From NCBI GenBank assembly GCA_014529385.2, contig CM043944.1, forward strand, positions 63,452,248 to 63,516,247: a DNA stretch of 64,000 nt. The letters are read 5' to 3'. A program made the translations under genes and the position numbers. How positions within the stretch are numbered: position 1 is the stretch's first letter; every line of letters starts with the position of its first letter. A model generated the notes under the pieces. It did no database searches and was not told the DNA's origin. It was given only the letters and a program-made list of their open reading frames with translations. Source of the stretch: Adiantum capillus-veneris (taxonomy: Eukaryota > Streptophyta > Polypodiopsida > Polypodiales > Pteridaceae). Positions 22,188 to 33,240 of the stretch are shown in pieces.

Positions 22188-22862
22188 TGTTACGAGACTG
22201 GGCACCCTCCTGTTGTAGTGGTTAGCTACAATTGGGATAGCTGGGCGTAATGGTTAATTATGTGCTGTCTATTTATTTTACTAATTGAGTTGATGATGAT
22301 TTTGTAGAGTGGAATGCGGGGAGTTTATGAAGAGGCGACGGCAACTACTCTTGGCCACTTTATATTTGCATAGTATCTTAGAACATCATTTCAATAAGAC
22401 ACTATGGCTCTGTAAATAGTTGTAGTGGGAACTCCCCTTATGGGTCATGCAAGAACTAATGAGCTTCACTCATTTTCAAAAGTAAAGTGGTTGTAAAAGA
22501 GGGGCCTCAATTTTTGGCACCTTAAACTCAAAGTAATATATTAAATACCAACTCTACAAGAGTGGTGCCGTGGAGTTTGGGGCTAGATTTAGGCCTTTCT
22601 CTTGCAGATTCTCTTCTCTACTCTCTTAAGCTATGGTTAATTTGCTGTGTACTCTCTAATCTAGTCTACATCTCCTACACATCTCTTACATCCCCTTACA
22701 AGCTTGTCTATGTCAATTCTATGTTTACTGTGTGTGTGTGTCATAGTCTAGGTGAGTGTGTGTGCTTGGAAATTGGAAGAAGAGGTGGACAGTTTGATGG
22801 TGATGGCTTGAAAGCTTGTGTTGAATATTCTAAGCGGTAGATCTCCCCCTCTTCTCCCAGCA
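22188..22862 (+). repeat. Chromovirus 3' LTR
   Basis: TGTTACGAG...CCCAGCA, aligned end to end with 15562-16229. It has a 10-base extra copy of a CTCCTACACAT-like motif near 22675 and a shorter GT run than the 5' LTR. The flanking AATAT duplication follows at 22863-22867. Confidence 0.95.
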
Positions 22863-22980
22863 AATATATTACTCTTTTGCTTAAGTGATGTCCATTTGAA
22901 TCTCTTTCTAGTCAAAATTCTCCTTTAAATGTTATGTTTCTTATGTTATTTTGTGGACTTTGTAGGGTGCTGGTAAAATC
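22863..22980. repeat. Interspersed repeat R, copy 1, right part (starts with the AATAT duplication)
   Basis: GATGTCCATTTGAATCTCTT and TTTGTGGACTTTGTAGGGTG match 48955-49050. Together with 14940-15561 it reconstitutes one R copy around the chromovirus. Confidence 0.8.
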
Positions 22981-22984
22981 TATG

Positions 22985-24095
22985 CTAATCAATTGGTTAT
23001 ATAGCCTACGTGTCTTGAACAAGAGTGGATCAATGGTTTTCTCTTTTCTCCCAATACCTAGCAAAAGGAGTTTTTGTTGTCCAATTTAACGAAGCCTCAA
23101 TATTGGAGCTAAAGTGTTAGATAAAGGTCTCTATTTTGCATTTGGTCGCCAACCCCTTTTGTGAATCCACAGATGCATTCCAAGATATGTGCCTAGTTTA
23201 AGTGGAATTTGTTAATCTCCCGCTATGGATTAGGAGAAATTTGAAGGACAAAGTAGGAATCATCGACACACCTCTATTCGTACCATCTTACAGATCTACA
23301 TGCACCGTAGCTAATCAAGTGTGCATCTCGTGGGATTTGAGGAAGCCACAACCCAAAAATTTGGTAGTGAACGTGGGTTCCCCATAGACTTTGGAAGCTT
23401 TTTTGGTGCATGCTTTAAGTAAATTAAGTTATGTCACTTTGCTAGGGCTTGTCTTATGGCCTTGGCCATGGTCACATGCCATATTTTTGAGGACACGGAT
23501 GAACCTTCAGTGCCCCAAGCAACTACTGAAGTGAGAACTTCATCACAAAAGGAAAAAATAAAATCGGAGTAAGATGTAAAACTCAATGAGCATAAAAAAA
23601 CCTTTGAGAAGTCAAAAAAAGAAGCTGAAGTCCACCTTGGCAAAGGAAAGGCCACCCCTTGATACTAATTCACATCCTTCGCCAATAGTCACTCAACAAA
23701 AACTGACATCCCCTATGCTCCAAAACATTGTGCTGGCTCCCTCCTATGAGCCAAAAGAAGAAGGATGGGGGAATATTCCCAACATCTCTTGCAAGTATTT
23801 CAAATCCCAAGAGGGGGGGCTGATCAATTGAAAGAAGCCCCTCTGGAGCTTCTCAAAACCCCCTTCCTGTAGGACAACATCTTGGAGATTCCGCAGGATG
23901 CCAACCCAGAGGATCTTATGAAAACCAAGTTATTGGGTGCTATAATTGGGAATGGAAAAGCACCATGGAAGAGGATAGACTCAAAGAGTTCTGAACCAGG
24001 GGGTTTGATTGTATATCTAGCCTGGTTGAAGAGTAGGTGCTTGAGAATAAATGCAAGAGTTGGAAACAACAGAAGAGTTGTATGTAGAGGCTGAG
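22985..24095 (+). pseudogene. LINE ORF1 (DUF4283-like) remnant
   Basis: Across several frames the plus strand reads KGVFVVQFNEASILELKVLD, LYFAFGRQPLFVNP, VEFVNLPLWIRRNLKD, TPLFVPSYRS and WDLRKPQPKNLVV. The order and spacing are those of the DUF4283-type nucleic-acid-binding domain in plant LINE ORF1. The part after ~23450 is lysine- and proline-rich linker without a recognisable knuckle. Stops and frameshifts are frequent. The neighbouring repeat R has LINE sequence after it in its other copy too. Confidence 0.6.
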
Positions 24096-25571
24096 ATTAT
24101 GCCAAAAGAGAAAATGTAGGTAGTTTTAGTTTAGCCTTTGTGTGTTGAAGAAAATATCCGGATGTTGGATTCATTAGATGTTTAGGGAAGTGAAAATTCT
24201 TTGGAAATTCGTGAAGTTTTCAAAGAGGGCGACTCTACGAACTTGGGACAGATAGTAGGATACATCCAAGTTTCCTATCTTGGATGTACTTTCCACATTA
24301 AGAAGGTTTCACAAGCAATGTGGGATAGTTTGTACAAATAGGTTTGTGCAAACTAGTTGATGGTTGTGCTCTTGATAGTTGTTCCTCGATACCTTGGTGG
24401 AGGATACAATGCTTTTTGAAAGGGATTTCTAGTGGATGTTCATATGGTTGCATGTGATGCAAAATCCTCTCTCATGGACATTGTTGCTATATACAGGCTG
24501 AGCTAAGTGATGCTATGAAGAGCCGCCATGTGGCTCTATGTTTTGGGTTGTAAATACATTAAAGACACATGGTATATGTGTTCTCCAGGTGTTTGTCTCT
24601 AACCACAAATATATTGTCAATCTAGGAGTGAATGCTTGCAAGAAATCTTGTTTATGGAAAGAAGTTGTGTTTCTATTTGATATGGGTGGATGTCAACATG
24701 TGACACAAGGATCTGGACAATCCACCTAGAAGCCAAGCTAGATAAAAGAACAAAACCTTGTACATAGAGCAGCACACAATTTGTTTTTATTCGTGGTTTG
24801 CTTACTTTATAGAGTTTGAAGTTCAATAAATAGGTTTTTGGTTGAATATCTAAATGTTCAACAAAGGGGTGGGCAATGATGGTGCAACCAAATAATTTCA
24901 ATGCTAGAAAACATCAAAATCAAGGTCAAGACTTCTTATAGGTGTATGCAATAATGTCAAAGAAGTTATAAAGACCTATTGTATGCAACGAAGCTAAGCA
25001 TGTGTATGATTAATGTGGTGCTTATAGGTGTATGCCATAATGTTAGAGTAGCTATGAAGACCTAATGTAGGCAACAAGGTTAAGATGTGTATGGCTTATG
25101 TATCTATGTAGGTCAAGTACAAGGATTTGATTCTTGTAAAAGAATGTTTTTATGTGAAGAGCCTCTTTAAAAATTCAAGCCAAGTTGGGTTGTGCAGACC
25201 ATGTGGTGATAAAAAGGAAAACGAGTGAGACTAACTCCATTAGATGAGGGAGGCTCAAAGTTTTCATTTAAGTTTTTATAAAACATGCTTTTTGTAAAAA
25301 TGATTAGCCATAGAGAAGAAAAAGGTTGTTTTGAACATTTTTCCATATCACGCACATAGATTAATTCCTCATTAGTTGAGAGATATTTAAGTTTTCATGT
25401 CCTACTATTTCTTAAGGACTCTAGGTAGAACATAGAAGGAGAGAGAGCATTTATTGTTGTATACTCCACCATAGAACATCACTTTGGAAAGAAGCAAGCT
25501 TTGGTTGCATCTTCTTTGATGTCATCTCTCCCCATTCCTTCTTCTTTTATCTTCTTTTGCACAACCACATC

Positions 25572-25574
<3 letters not shown>
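24096..25574. other. Unassigned region with an ~86-bp tandem duplication
   Basis: No recognisable gene. CTTATAGGTGTATGC starts a unit at 24935 and again at 25021, with the rest of each ~86-bp unit clearly related. Short frames here have no coding support. Confidence 0.55.

Positions 25575-25611
<37 letters not shown>
25575..25611. repeat. (GT)n microsatellite, ~37 bp
   Basis: An uninterrupted GT dinucleotide run, 34 bases before the foldback element. Confidence 0.95.
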
Positions 25612-25612
<1 letters not shown>

Positions 25613-25644
25613 ACATGTCTAATTGCATAGGGTAATATTGAAGC

Positions 25645-26094
25645 ATTAGGGAAAATTTGGACTCACAAAGGGGCCTTATAGGGAGTTTGACTTCCTCTCT
25701 CATGTCCAAAATGGACGTGCGGTAAAATTTTTGCAAATCAACTCTAAACTTGGCGGAGATCAGGCAATTAGAATCTACTCTTCAAGCTCTTTCTATTGAT
25801 ATATAGCACGCCATGAGATTCCTCATATTTTGAAATATTCTATTTTTGATTCTCTAGATTCTAGACAGAGTTGTCACATCAAAAGAGAATAAAAAATAGA
25901 ATCTTTTAAAATATGAGGAATCTCATGGTGTGTTATATATCAATAGAAAGAGCTTCAAGACTAGATTCTAACTGTCAAATCTCTGCCAAGTTTAGAGTTG
26001 ATTTGCAAAAAATTTACCGCACGTTCGTTTTGGACATGAGAGAGGAAGTCAAATTCCTTATAAGGCCCCTTTATGAGTCCAAATTTTCCCTAAT
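25645..26094. mobile_element. Foldback (hairpin) element, 450 bp
   Basis: Left arm 25645-25847 and right arm 25892-26094 are ~203-base inverted copies of each other with scattered mismatches, around a ~44-base loop. The ends read ATTAGGGAAAATTTGGACTC and its inverse. It has no coding capacity. A transcript would fold into one long hairpin. A diverged relative lies at 13109-13566, which argues for a mobile family rather than a one-off inversion. Confidence 0.85.
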
Positions 26095-26103
26095 TCCTTT
26101 CAT

Positions 26104-26195
26104 GCATCACTACATGAACTTCTCTACAAAACTAGAGCTAGAAGATCTTGCATCACTGTATGAACTTCTCCACAAAACTAGAGCTAGAAGATTCC
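26104..26195. repeat. Tandem duplication, 2 x 46 bp
   Basis: The unit GCATCACTACATGAACTTCT... (26104-26149) is repeated at 26150-26195 with three or four changes. Confidence 0.9.
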
Positions 26196-26299
26196 TTGGA
26201 GAAAGGAAGCTCTTTTATGAACACTTCTACAATTCCCCATGTATCTATGGATTTGGCAACATGAAACATCTCCCACTTTTTCCCAATGATAGTTGATAC

Positions 26300-27230
26300 T
26301 TAGTACCGATTTTTAAACCTTTGATTTTGACTGTAAGAAACTAAGTATGTGTTTTTAAGCTCATTCCAATTCATGTATTGAGGCGGTCCGGGGCAGGCAA
26401 CAAGAAGAGCGGCCTCTAAACACCCTTCGAGGCTCGCATGCTGCTCAATTGGGGCTGGGGCAAGCACAATCAGAGACAACAACAACCCACAGCCAGAAAC
26501 CAAACAAGAAAAGGGGCACCACCTAGTTGTAGATGCGAACTAGGACGCATGTGATATCTCCTTGTACTCAAACGCACAAAGAGAGGGGAATGCAAAAAAG
26601 CCACACACACCAAACACAAGCATTCACCACGCCAGAGAGAGAGAAAGAGCACAAATCAACTTGAGCAAATCAGTCTTAGCCTTAAAGACTAGATGCACAC
26701 AAAGCTTGATGAGAAATAGAGAGACAACACAAAACTTGACCTTGTTGCCAATACACAAATTGTCTTAGGGTCACGGGAGCCCTCTCACCGAGCACCCTCT
26801 TACACTTGACCTTTTAGGCAAACAATTCAACAAGCCCTCAAACCACCAAGCATGAAATGGCACAACAAACTTCAAGGACAATATACCTTCAACCACCTGA
26901 TGAGCCAACTTATCAAGTCAATTTGGAGAGAAGAGTCGTAGTTGCAGCATACAACTGCACCCAAAACTATGAATCTTATTTATGGACAAGAGTAGGCTAC
27001 AAGTGTGATTCCAGAGTATAGTATCACTCCACTCCTCTAGATGGCATAAATAACTTCAAGCTTCTCCATGCACCTATGTGTAGTGATGGAATAGAGCACT
27101 CACAATGCACACACTCTACACAACTAGGCTTGAAGAGTGGTGTGTTATGTGTTGAGAATGGTGTGGTGTAGTGTGATCATGTGATGATTTACAAGGGAGA
27201 GAAGGGCTCTATTTATAGGTTTTAGAAGCC
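26300..27230 (-). other. LTR-like region, class uncertain
   Basis: On the minus strand a CTATTTATAG-type promoter box (about 27208-27217) is followed by several hundred bases of T- and CT-rich untranslated sequence, as in the R-U5 part of a plant LTR. I see neither a partner LTR nor a primer site, so this is only a suggestion. Confidence 0.25.
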
Positions 27231-28981
27231 CTGATTTGGATTAGGCTTAATCAAGTTTATTTGAAGGAATAAAAGATTATGCATATTTTTATTTTTTTTA
27301 ATGAGGGTGGGTCTCTCTTGTCCTTTGAGTCACATGGATGTGGGCTCAAGGGAAGAGAATTATTGAGGATGAAAGGAGAGAGGATTGAGTGAATAATTTG
27401 GGAGTGCCTACTCTAGTAGAGGGTGCATTTTACAATAAGGTTAGTGGTTAGTAGTTAGTAATTATCACTACAAAATATTTACAAAATCATTCACCAAATG
27501 GTGAGATATATGATGAGAAAAGTTAGAGAAGGGGTGAGCTTGTAAAGAGAGGTTGAAGCTTTGGAGAAGTTGACATTCACCTCTTTACAGCACCGGAAGA
27601 AGAAGCTGTCAGCATGGGGAAGCAGCGCGTGTCGTTGAAGCTATGTTATTTCAAACCTTGGAAAATTCATGATAAAATCCTTTATTTGCAGAGGTTATCC
27701 TTGGATTTTTGCTGATTTTTTTGAAGTTCTTTACAAAGTTGAAGAGAGTATGGTAATATGGATATATATGTAGAGAGAAAGGGGGACACAAAGGGTGTAG
27801 AAATGGAGGATGAAGGATATGGAGGTGTGAGAGATGTGGCAATGGTGAAGAGGGTGAATTAGGACATGGGAGTTGCAGGTTTGGGAGTGGGAAGGAGAGG
27901 GAGGAGTGTGTGCGAAAGAGGAAAATGTTAAAGTGGAAGAGGGAGTGTGGTTGCATAGCATGGGCAAACTGGGGTCCACCAATAAAATCATAGCTCAAAA
28001 AAATATGAAAAAATTTGAGGTGAAAGTTCAACTCACGAGATACAACCTTTGTTTGTATCACCTTTTCAAATTCGGGGGGGAGCATATGATTTTTAAAAAT
28101 TCAGAAAAACCGACTGTTTTTTCCACTGCACAAGGTCCTTGTGAGGTCCTTCTTTGGATGATTCTTTTGAATACCTCCAAGAGTGAGCTCCCCATGGTGC
28201 ATGCATGCATTCCACATACCCTTGACCTTATTTGGTAGGTCTATAGTTGAAGATATTGTTGAGATCATGATATAAGTGAATAATACAACTAAGAAAATCA
28301 AATATTGAGGGGTCTAAAAAAATATGTACATGTCAAATATAAATAATATAGGTGGAAAAAATATAAAGGGGTCAAAATAAATCTCTCTCATTATAAGTCG
28401 ACCATAGAAAGATGAATATTTTTGGTGTTCTAATTTATGACAGTAAAAGAGAATAGATGTAGGAAGGAAAAATCACAATAGTGAAAAAAAATACACATAA
28501 ATAAAACTAGTTTTTTTGGATTTTTGTTGGGATGGAGTTACACCAAAAATAAGAGAAGCTTGCATGAAATTATTTTTATATGGAATAAACCGTACGCAAA
28601 ATGGTAAGAAAAAATATGGTAATGGTGAGTCAATGTACATAGCATAAATAACACACCATAGGTAGAAATATTTAAATAAATACCAAAATAATTATAAAAA
28701 ATCCTTTTATGTAAGCCCTATATACAATGAAATATTTACACACAAATGGGCCATAATATACTTATATTTTTTATATATTTTTTTTAATTTTATTTTTTTG
28801 ACTCAACTAGCACAGTGACTAGCTAGCTGAGGGTTTTTAAGAAGATATGGGAAAAGTCCCCTAACTCACACACACCTATATACAGTGAAATGGTAGAGAT
28901 AGACACAGTGTTTGGATGATTTTGGTAGGGTGGGTTAACTCACTATGGCAATTACGGAGAGCCAAAAAATGGCTATCAGTA
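27231..28981. other. Unassigned AT-rich region
   Basis: No gene is supported. The frame at 27651-28085 on the minus strand is low-complexity (His, Pro, Ser, Leu). Long A/T runs dominate from 28320 on. Confidence 0.5.
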
Positions 28982-29705
28982 TTTATAGAATACCTTTGCT
29001 ATGTCCTCCCGTTGTCGTGTTGTGAGACGTACATAGTGGGAACGAATGCTACAAGATCTATCTTGTGACTTTTTAGATACATAAGTATATTTCATATAAT
29101 GTACATACATATACCTAAGTATAGCTTTCTATCTCATCATATTATTTATCTCAAGGGTAACATATTCTTACTTTACCGTCAAAAAATACTATGGGAAAAA
29201 GCGTCAATAGCTCCGCCTCTTTAACTTGGGAAAAACAACATTGGTTCTTTCTTTCTACTATCTCATTATTATCTCACACCCTAGCTAGATCCTATATCTC
29301 GGGTAGCTTTCAATATATATATATATTCTATGTATTTTTCTTATATTTATTTTTGTCTTTATAGAATACCTTTGCTATGTCCCCCTATTGTCATGATGTG
29401 ACACGTACATAGTGGGAACGAATGCTACAAGATCTATCTCGTGACTTCTTAGATACATAAGTATATTTCATATAATGTACATATGCATACCTAAGTATAA
29501 TAATAAGCTTTCTATCTCATCCTATTATTTATCTCAAGGGTAACATATTCCTACTTTACCGTCAATAGCTCCGCCTCTTTAACTAGGGGAAAAAAGCATA
29601 GGTTCTTTCTTTCTACTATCTCATTATCACACCCTAGCTAGATCCTACATCTAGGGTAGCTTTCAATGTATATATATTCTATGTGTTTTTCTTATATTTC
29701 TTTTT
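28982..29705. repeat. Tandem duplication, 2 x ~365 bp
   Basis: The unit starting TTTATAGAATACCTTTGCTA at 28982 restarts at 29358 and can be followed to ~29705 (CGTACATAGTGGGAACGAAT, ATCTCAAGGGTAACATATTC in both). The first unit has extra short insertions (a ~21-base stretch near 29185). Function unknown. Confidence 0.9.
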
Positions 29706-30980
29706 AATAGCTACTAGGAAGGAATCAAATCCTAGTGGGCACTAGCTTGCATGATTCTCAAAGATACACCTATTTTAATGTATTATTCAACCATGATTAC
29801 AAAACTTTGTCAAGTATCAATGTCATGATTTCATATTGCATGAGGTGTCCATTAGAATCAAATGAAAGTATACGCTAAGGGGACCACAATAATATTTTTT
29901 CTGCCAAAAATGTACCATATTTTGATGAATTTTTAACACAAAGTTTCAATCCAAATTGGAAAAAGTATATAAAATGGGAGTCGTAGATAAAGAGATAAAT
30001 TTTCTGCCCCTATTTTTATGTCTTTTTTTGGAGCCACGATTGATGAGATATGATCAAAATATTGGACCCCAGTCTGCCCATATCATGCAGGGATAACCCA
30101 TTTCAAACTTTTTGAGTTTCTATTCACACTGGCTCTTCTCTTCTTGTATAAACCCTTGGGGGTTACCTTCACCTATAAAAGGGGACCTCTTCTTCCTTGA
30201 AAAACATTCAAGCCATTCATGAGATGAATTCACGAGGGAGTGAGAGTAGTAATGCCTAATTGTATTTAGCCATAAACATAAGCATAAGCCTACACTTACT
30301 CCTAGAGGAAGACTAACCAATCTTGTAAACTATCCTTGAAATATAATCTCTTATCAAATAAGGACTTGAACTTGGTGCATCAATCAAGGCTTGAAGTCTT
30401 CCCTCTTCTTCTCTCTCCATCAAAAATGGTGAATAAATCTCGAAGGGTTTGTGAAGTAAGATGTGTTTTACTTTGATATTCTGATGATTTCTTGTTGTTT
30501 TCTTTTTCATCTCTAATCCAACATATATCTCTAATTTCATCTCCCTCTCTAACCAAACCTATCTCTCTTACTCTTAGAAAGTCATTCTCTCTACAAATTT
30601 TAGGTTCTCCTTGCTACAGGTACATCTCTCCCCGCAGTATCCTTATTGCCTACGGGCAAGAATAGGTCTTGGGAGGGAGACTTCTTATCTCTTTACTTCT
30701 CTGATATCTACATCTCTCACATACTATCCTAGATGAATAATCCAAATGATGTGAATTTCTATTGCTTCCACTTTGTGCGGTCTATTAGAATTAATGTATG
30801 GATTAGCCATAAAATACACTTTCAACAACGCATAGTGTTTCTCTTTCTCCCAAAAAGGCTCAATGAAATATTTCTTTCACCGGATCCCATCATAATATCC
30901 CTTATAGACTATAACTTTTCTTTTGACGTACCTGTTGTTATTTTGCTATGAACCAAGAGGATTTGTAGACATACTTAATC
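29706..30980 (+). other. LTR-like sequence left of the Copia insertion
   Basis: A TATAAAAGGGGACC box at about 30173 is followed by CT-rich sequence resembling a plant LTR. The Copia element sits between 30981 and 36308. To its right, 36309-36640 runs into a G1 leader. A plausible reading is that this is the interrupted 5' LTR of G1 copy B; no second LTR is present to prove it. Confidence 0.35.
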
Positions 30981-30985
30981 CCAAT

Positions 30986-31211
30986 TGTTGAAATTAGGGT
31001 TGCAAAGAAACGCACACAGATTGGAGAAGATGAAGGAAGCTCAAGGCACACAATAGAGAGTTGTTACTTAGTTTGCAATGGAAAGATAGATAGCCCTAGA
31101 GTGATCAACGTATATACAATGCTCGGGGGAAAAAACCTCCTAAAGAGGGGAAAAATGCCCCGGAGGTCCTAGTGTATTCACACACATCATTACCACATGT
31201 ATATGGTAACA
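30986..31211 (-). repeat. Copia 3' LTR (226 bp)
   Basis: On the minus strand it starts TGTTACCATATACATGTGG and ends TTTCAACA. The same 226-bp length and ends occur at 47945-48170. Confidence 0.9.
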
Positions 31212-32064
31212 AATCCACCCTGAAGTGATGCGGTGAATGAGAGCTCGCACATGAGTAAAGGGAAGTGCCATGCCCTGAGGACATGATCAGTCCACAAAGA
31301 GGAGTAAGCCCAAATATTTGCAGAAAGCTTCAAGCTTCTCACGAGACAATGCCTTTGTGAAAAGATCTACAAGGTTGTCCTGTGTTGGCACATAAGCCAA
31401 GCCGATCTCTCCTGCTGAGAGCATCTCCCTGACATAGTGGTAATGCACCTCAATGTGATTTGAGCGAGCATGAAAAACTGGTTTCCTCGCAACTGCTAAT
31501 GCACTCTGACTCTCGATGTAGATAGTGTTGCTAGTGTCCTATCCAACACCCAAATCAACCATAAGGCGTCTGAGCCATACACACTCAACCGTAGCTGTGA
31601 AGGTTGCCCTCTACTCATCCTCACAACTCAAAGTGGCCACAGTAGGTTGTTTCTTGCTCAACCATGATATACATGAACTGTCAAGCATGAAACAAAAACC
31701 ACTTGTGGACACTCGCGTGTCAAAACAACCAGCCCAATCCGAGTCCGAAAAACCATGTAACTCTATCGGCAATGATCCCCCCTTGGGATAAAACAAGCAG
31801 ATGTAAAGTGCCACTAAGGTAGCGGAAAATCCTCTTCACAGCCTGCCAATGCTTAGACCCTGGGCTATGCATAAATCTGCTGACCTGTGAGACTGAAAAC
31901 TGAATATCTGGCCTCGTGCTGCATACATAAATGAGGTAGCCAACAGTAGTTTGGTAAAGAATGACATTAGCAGGATTACCAACATCACGTAGACTCAACC
32001 TCAAACCTATTTCCATGGGAGTGGCAATAGGTTTGCAATCCTTAAGTCCAAACTTACATAGCAA
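31212..32064 (-). pseudogene. Copia RNase H region
   Basis: Minus strand: VGYLIYVCSTRPDIQFSVSQ (RT connection), VKRIFRYLSGTLHL, then in another frame HGFSDSDWAGCFDTRVSTSG with the first catalytic Asp, SWLSKKQPTVATLSCEDE with the Glu, and downstream HARSNHIEVHYHYVRE plus LADLFTKAL-like end (VDLFTKALSREK). A frameshift near 31780 and stops separate the parts. Confidence 0.88.
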
Positions 32065-32079
32065 TGTCTCTATGTAACT

Positions 32080-33240
32080 TTTCTAACATAAGGCAATTCC
32101 ATCATCACACTGCTTCAACTGTATACCCAGATAATGATGCAACAGCCCCAAATCTTTCATCTTGAAAGTAGCATTCAAATCAGCCTTAAATTCAGCAATA
32201 TGTCTCTCATTTGGTCCAGTGATCAACAAATCATCGACATAAAGAACCACAATGAGAAGTACATCACCCTCACGCTTTACATACAATGTGATTTCTGTTG
32301 GATTGTTACGAAAGCCTTGTTTGACCAAATGAGTGTCAGCTTTCTCATACCAGGCAGGAGGAGATTGCTTCAACCCATACAAAGCCTTCTTACATTTGCA
32401 CACTTTGTCCTCTTATCCTTTTATGACAAAACCGCGAGGCTGCGTTACATAAACTTCCTCAAATATGTCACCATTCAAGAAAGCAGTAACAATGTCTTAT
32501 TGATGTACATCCCAACCAAAATGAGCTGCCAATGCACATAGAAAACGCACAATAGTCAAACAACAAGTGAAAGAAAAAGTCTCTTCGGCTGAAAGCAAGG
32601 GATGGTGGTACAAAAGAAGGACCAATTTTTTTTCCACCTTATTGGTACCACTGAAAAAGTGGGGATTGGTAAAATTTTTGTAGTTCGTGTCAAAACTTGT
32701 CCGACATTCTATTTTGATGTTTCTCTTTTAAAGATGTATCCAATGATATATAATATGATAACTAATTTCTTTTAGGACTTGGATAAATCGCATTGCAAAG
32801 ATTTTTCAAAGTACCATCAAAAGGTACTGTCAAGGACAACCAATTTTGTACCACCATCCCTTGCTTTTAGCCCTTCATAATCTATGCCTTTTTGCTGTGC
32901 ATAACCCTTTGCAACAAGTCGAGCCTTATGGCGATCAATCTCACCATCCGACTTGCGTTTCAACTTGTAAACCCGCTTTGTTCCAATGGCCTTTTTGCCA
33001 GGAGGAAAAACACATAAAGTCCATGTGTCATTTTTTATAAGTGCATCATATTCTGATTGCAAGGCAGCCATCGAATTTTCTGAATTCTGCGCTTCATAAA
33101 AAACAAGAGGCTCCTCAACATCATGTAAGCTAGACACAACCAAAGCATAGCAACCTGATGCATAAGATGCATGGCGAGAGCCTGAATAAGTACGACTAGA
33201 CAAAGGTGCATCCAATTTACTGTCAGGCAAAGTGTGCACC
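32080..33240 (-). pseudogene. Copia reverse transcriptase (interrupted by a MITE)
   Basis: N-terminal part 32873-33240: NDTWTLCVFPPGKKAIGTKR, KARLVAKGYAQQKGIDYE. Then the MITE at 32587-32872. The C-terminal part resumes with [41 protein letters not shown] and the catalytic LYVDDLLITG, ending in FKMKDLGLLHHYLGIQ. The YVDD box is intact. A stop (VHQ then stop) replaces a residue before the first catalytic Asp region. Confidence 0.9.
32587..32872. mobile_element. MITE, 286 bp, with 29-bp terminal inverted repeats
   Basis: The termini read GGCTGAAAGCAAGGGATGG... and, inverted, GGCTAAAAGCAAGGGATGG..., identical for about 29 bases but for one change. CTTC flanks both sides (32583-32586 and 32873-32876). 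The uninterrupted Copia RT at ~63782-63810 shows the empty site with CTTC once, so the insertion limits are exact. No coding capacity. A 4-bp target duplication with this terminus does not match hAT (8), Mutator (9), CACTA or PIF (3) or mariner (TA). Confidence 0.92.

Larger units (their letters stand above)
15562..22862 (+). mobile_element. Complete Ty3/Gypsy chromovirus, 7.3 kb
   Basis: It has two LTRs (668 and 675 bp), a PBS, a long leader, gag, protease, RT, RNase H, integrase with chromodomain, a polypurine tract and a 5-bp target duplication. By eye the LTRs differ by roughly 14 substitutions plus two short indels, so the insertion is fairly recent compared with its surroundings. It sits in repeat R, whose uninterrupted copy is at 48.2-49.05 kb. 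Gag is frameshifted and two catalytic residues are lost, so it is not autonomous. Confidence 0.95.

Noticed and set aside
24935-26195. CRISPR-like or satellite array
   Set aside because: The repeats here are just two-copy tandem duplications of different lengths and a foldback element, with no regular spacing.
26562-26768. Small plus-strand frame as a host gene
   Set aside because: It has no domain and lies in sequence that looks like an untranslated LTR-type region on the other strand.
27651-28085. 144-residue frame on the minus strand as a gene
   Set aside because: Composition is low-complexity His/Pro/Leu/Ser from C- and T-rich DNA, with overlapping frames of similar kind and no domain.
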